Below, one piece after another: positions 62,740-64,000 of a DNA stretch of 64,000 nt. The notes beneath the pieces are model-generated. The model was given only the letters and a program-made list of their open reading frames with translations. It did no database searches and had not been told where the DNA came from. Location of the stretch: positions 15,913,719 through 15,977,718 of the forward strand of contig VZDJ01000346.1 in the NCBI GenBank assembly GCA_008694505.1, read 5' to 3'. Origin of the DNA: Cyanoderma ruficeps. Taxonomy: Eukaryota; Chordata; Aves; Passeriformes; Timaliidae. Position numbers and translations under genes: made by a program. How positions within the stretch are numbered: the first letter of the stretch is position 1; each line of letters begins with the position of its first letter.

Positions 62740-64000
62740 CTTTCATTATTTACTTGGCTATCTGCTTCTGTGCTCTTTTATGTCTTTAGTTAAAGTTAAG
62801 CTAATTATATTAGCACCAAAAAAATTAAATTCAGAATGACTAATTTGTAATATTTTACCAAAATTGAAGGTAAAAGAAACTAGGCTTTCATACTGCTGGC
62901 CATATAAAAATTAATGAGTTTCTGCAAGTCTCACAAAATTATACAAAATATTCATATAACAAAATAAATTATTGTGTGTTGTGATTTTAAATGAAGAATA
63001 CAGCTAAGACAGAACACAAGCTAGGAAGTAAAAACTCCTGGTTTCAAGATGAAATCTTCCATATAATGAAATGTTTAAATGCATAGCTGAGTTCGATACA
63101 ATCCCCCAGCTCATTCTAATGCTGCTAAAAATGGTTATATACATCTAACTACCTATCTCTTAAAACAGACGCTTCTCTAACTTCATTTTCAGGCTAAGTG
63201 AATATTCTTAAACACAATTTTCAGTAAAGTACAGCATGGAAGTTTATTAAGTATGATAATAATCCCTGTAATTGTGAATTGTGGAAAAAAAAAATCAAAC
63301 AACCTAGACAGATTTCAGACTAAGTTTTCCTCTTTAAAACTGCTCAAGGAAAAATGCTATTAAATATGTTTTCTTAAAAAAAAAAAGGCTAAGAGCTAGT
63401 AGAACATTTTGCATTTTAAATCAAATTACAATAACTTCTTTTGCAGCAAAATTTCAATGGAACCTGATTTAAATACAACTTTAATATGCATGGTACTTTA
63501 AAGAGCAAAATTATTTCTCTTTTTTGATACAAAATCAGATGTTGAAGAAAAGGATCAGCCTACCACTTGAAAGCATTGCCCCTAAGTAAAAATCAACTTG
63601 AAAATCCAGAAATGCAGTAAACAAAGCATTTCAGGCAGTTTGTCCAATAATGTCAGAAGAGGAATAGCTGATATGCAATTTTTAAGTCTGTACAGCCCAG
63701 CAGTATAAACTCCCTTAGATAAGCCAAGGAGTTCCATCACAAGTGCTGCCTCCTCTTTCTTATTTACGTGTGGTAGAATTGGGAAGCAAAGAAGCAAACC
63801 CGCAGAACATGCAAAGCTCCTGTCCTGCTTTCAGGATACACACAAGTCCGGATCGAATTCTCCCCATCTACACCGAGCCTTTGAGCACACAGCACACTTA
63901 GGCTGATTTAAGAACCAAAAAAACCACTGAGTCAGCATAGTCATTACACTTTGTAACATATTTTCTGAATTCATCTGTGTGAAAGACTTCACGCACTTTA

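Larger units (their letters stand above)
56316..64000 (-). other. EIF3H: EIF3H intron 2, right end of window
   Basis: Non-coding and AT-rich, continuing past the window edge. It holds the 22/23-bp duplication at 57.78 kb and microsatellites at 58.8, 59.0, 60.6 and 62.7 kb. A GC-richer stretch at 56740-57050 is open on both strands for about 100 codons but has no recognised domain. I found no sequence resembling EIF3H exon 2 or a CpG-island promoter. Confidence 0.75.

Noticed and set aside
18858..64000. Search by eye for EIF3H exon 2 or a CpG-island promoter
   Set aside because: No stretch resembles the expected protein sequence or a dense CpG island; they probably lie beyond the right edge.

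Overview
The window is nuclear DNA from a vertebrate, almost certainly a bird. It is AT-rich, contains CR1 LINE copies with avian-type 3' ends (...gattctgtgattct), a solo ERVL-type LTR of the kind common in bird genomes, and relics of older MIR/CORE-like SINEs. Only one protein gene is supported: the 3' portion of EIF3H (eukaryotic translation initiation factor 3 subunit H), read on the minus strand. Six consecutive coding exons (exons 3 to 8 of the usual eight-exon gene) lie at 18690-18857, 17123-17222, 15574-15723, 7345-7465, 3912-4044 and 1769-1866. They join in phase with consensus GT/AG borders and encode 256 residues plus stop. That is exactly what is needed to complete the 352-residue vertebrate protein from about residue 97.

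Layout: 1 to about 1600 is intergenic sequence downstream of EIF3H, with one short CR1 tail. 1600-18857 holds the 3' UTR, six exons and five introns (about 2.0, 3.3, 8.1, 1.4 and 1.5 kb). 18858-64000 is at least 45 kb of one intron (intron 2), which runs off the right edge; I could not find exon 2 or the promoter. That intron holds a decayed 5S rRNA-derived pseudogene (about 24.5 kb), a plus-strand CR1 fragment (31.7-32.6 kb), an assembly gap beside a 9-bp G-rich purine repeat (39.9-40.5 kb), CR1 tails at 46.5-46.9 kb, a MIR-like SINE (48.65 kb), a nearly complete but dead minus-strand CR1 (50.56-54.4 kb), an ancient CR1-like relic (about 56.1-56.3 kb) and many microsatellites.

The remaining short open frames (60-146 codons) look like chance ORFs in non-coding DNA or reading frames inside repeats, and many need non-ATG starts. 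I see no operon, CRISPR array, bacterial feature or convincing new biological system. The most useful leads are the degenerate metalloprotease signature in EIF3H, the 5S-derived element with an A-tail, the solo LTR next to an EIF3H exon, and the G-quadruplex-capable repeat at the sequence gap.
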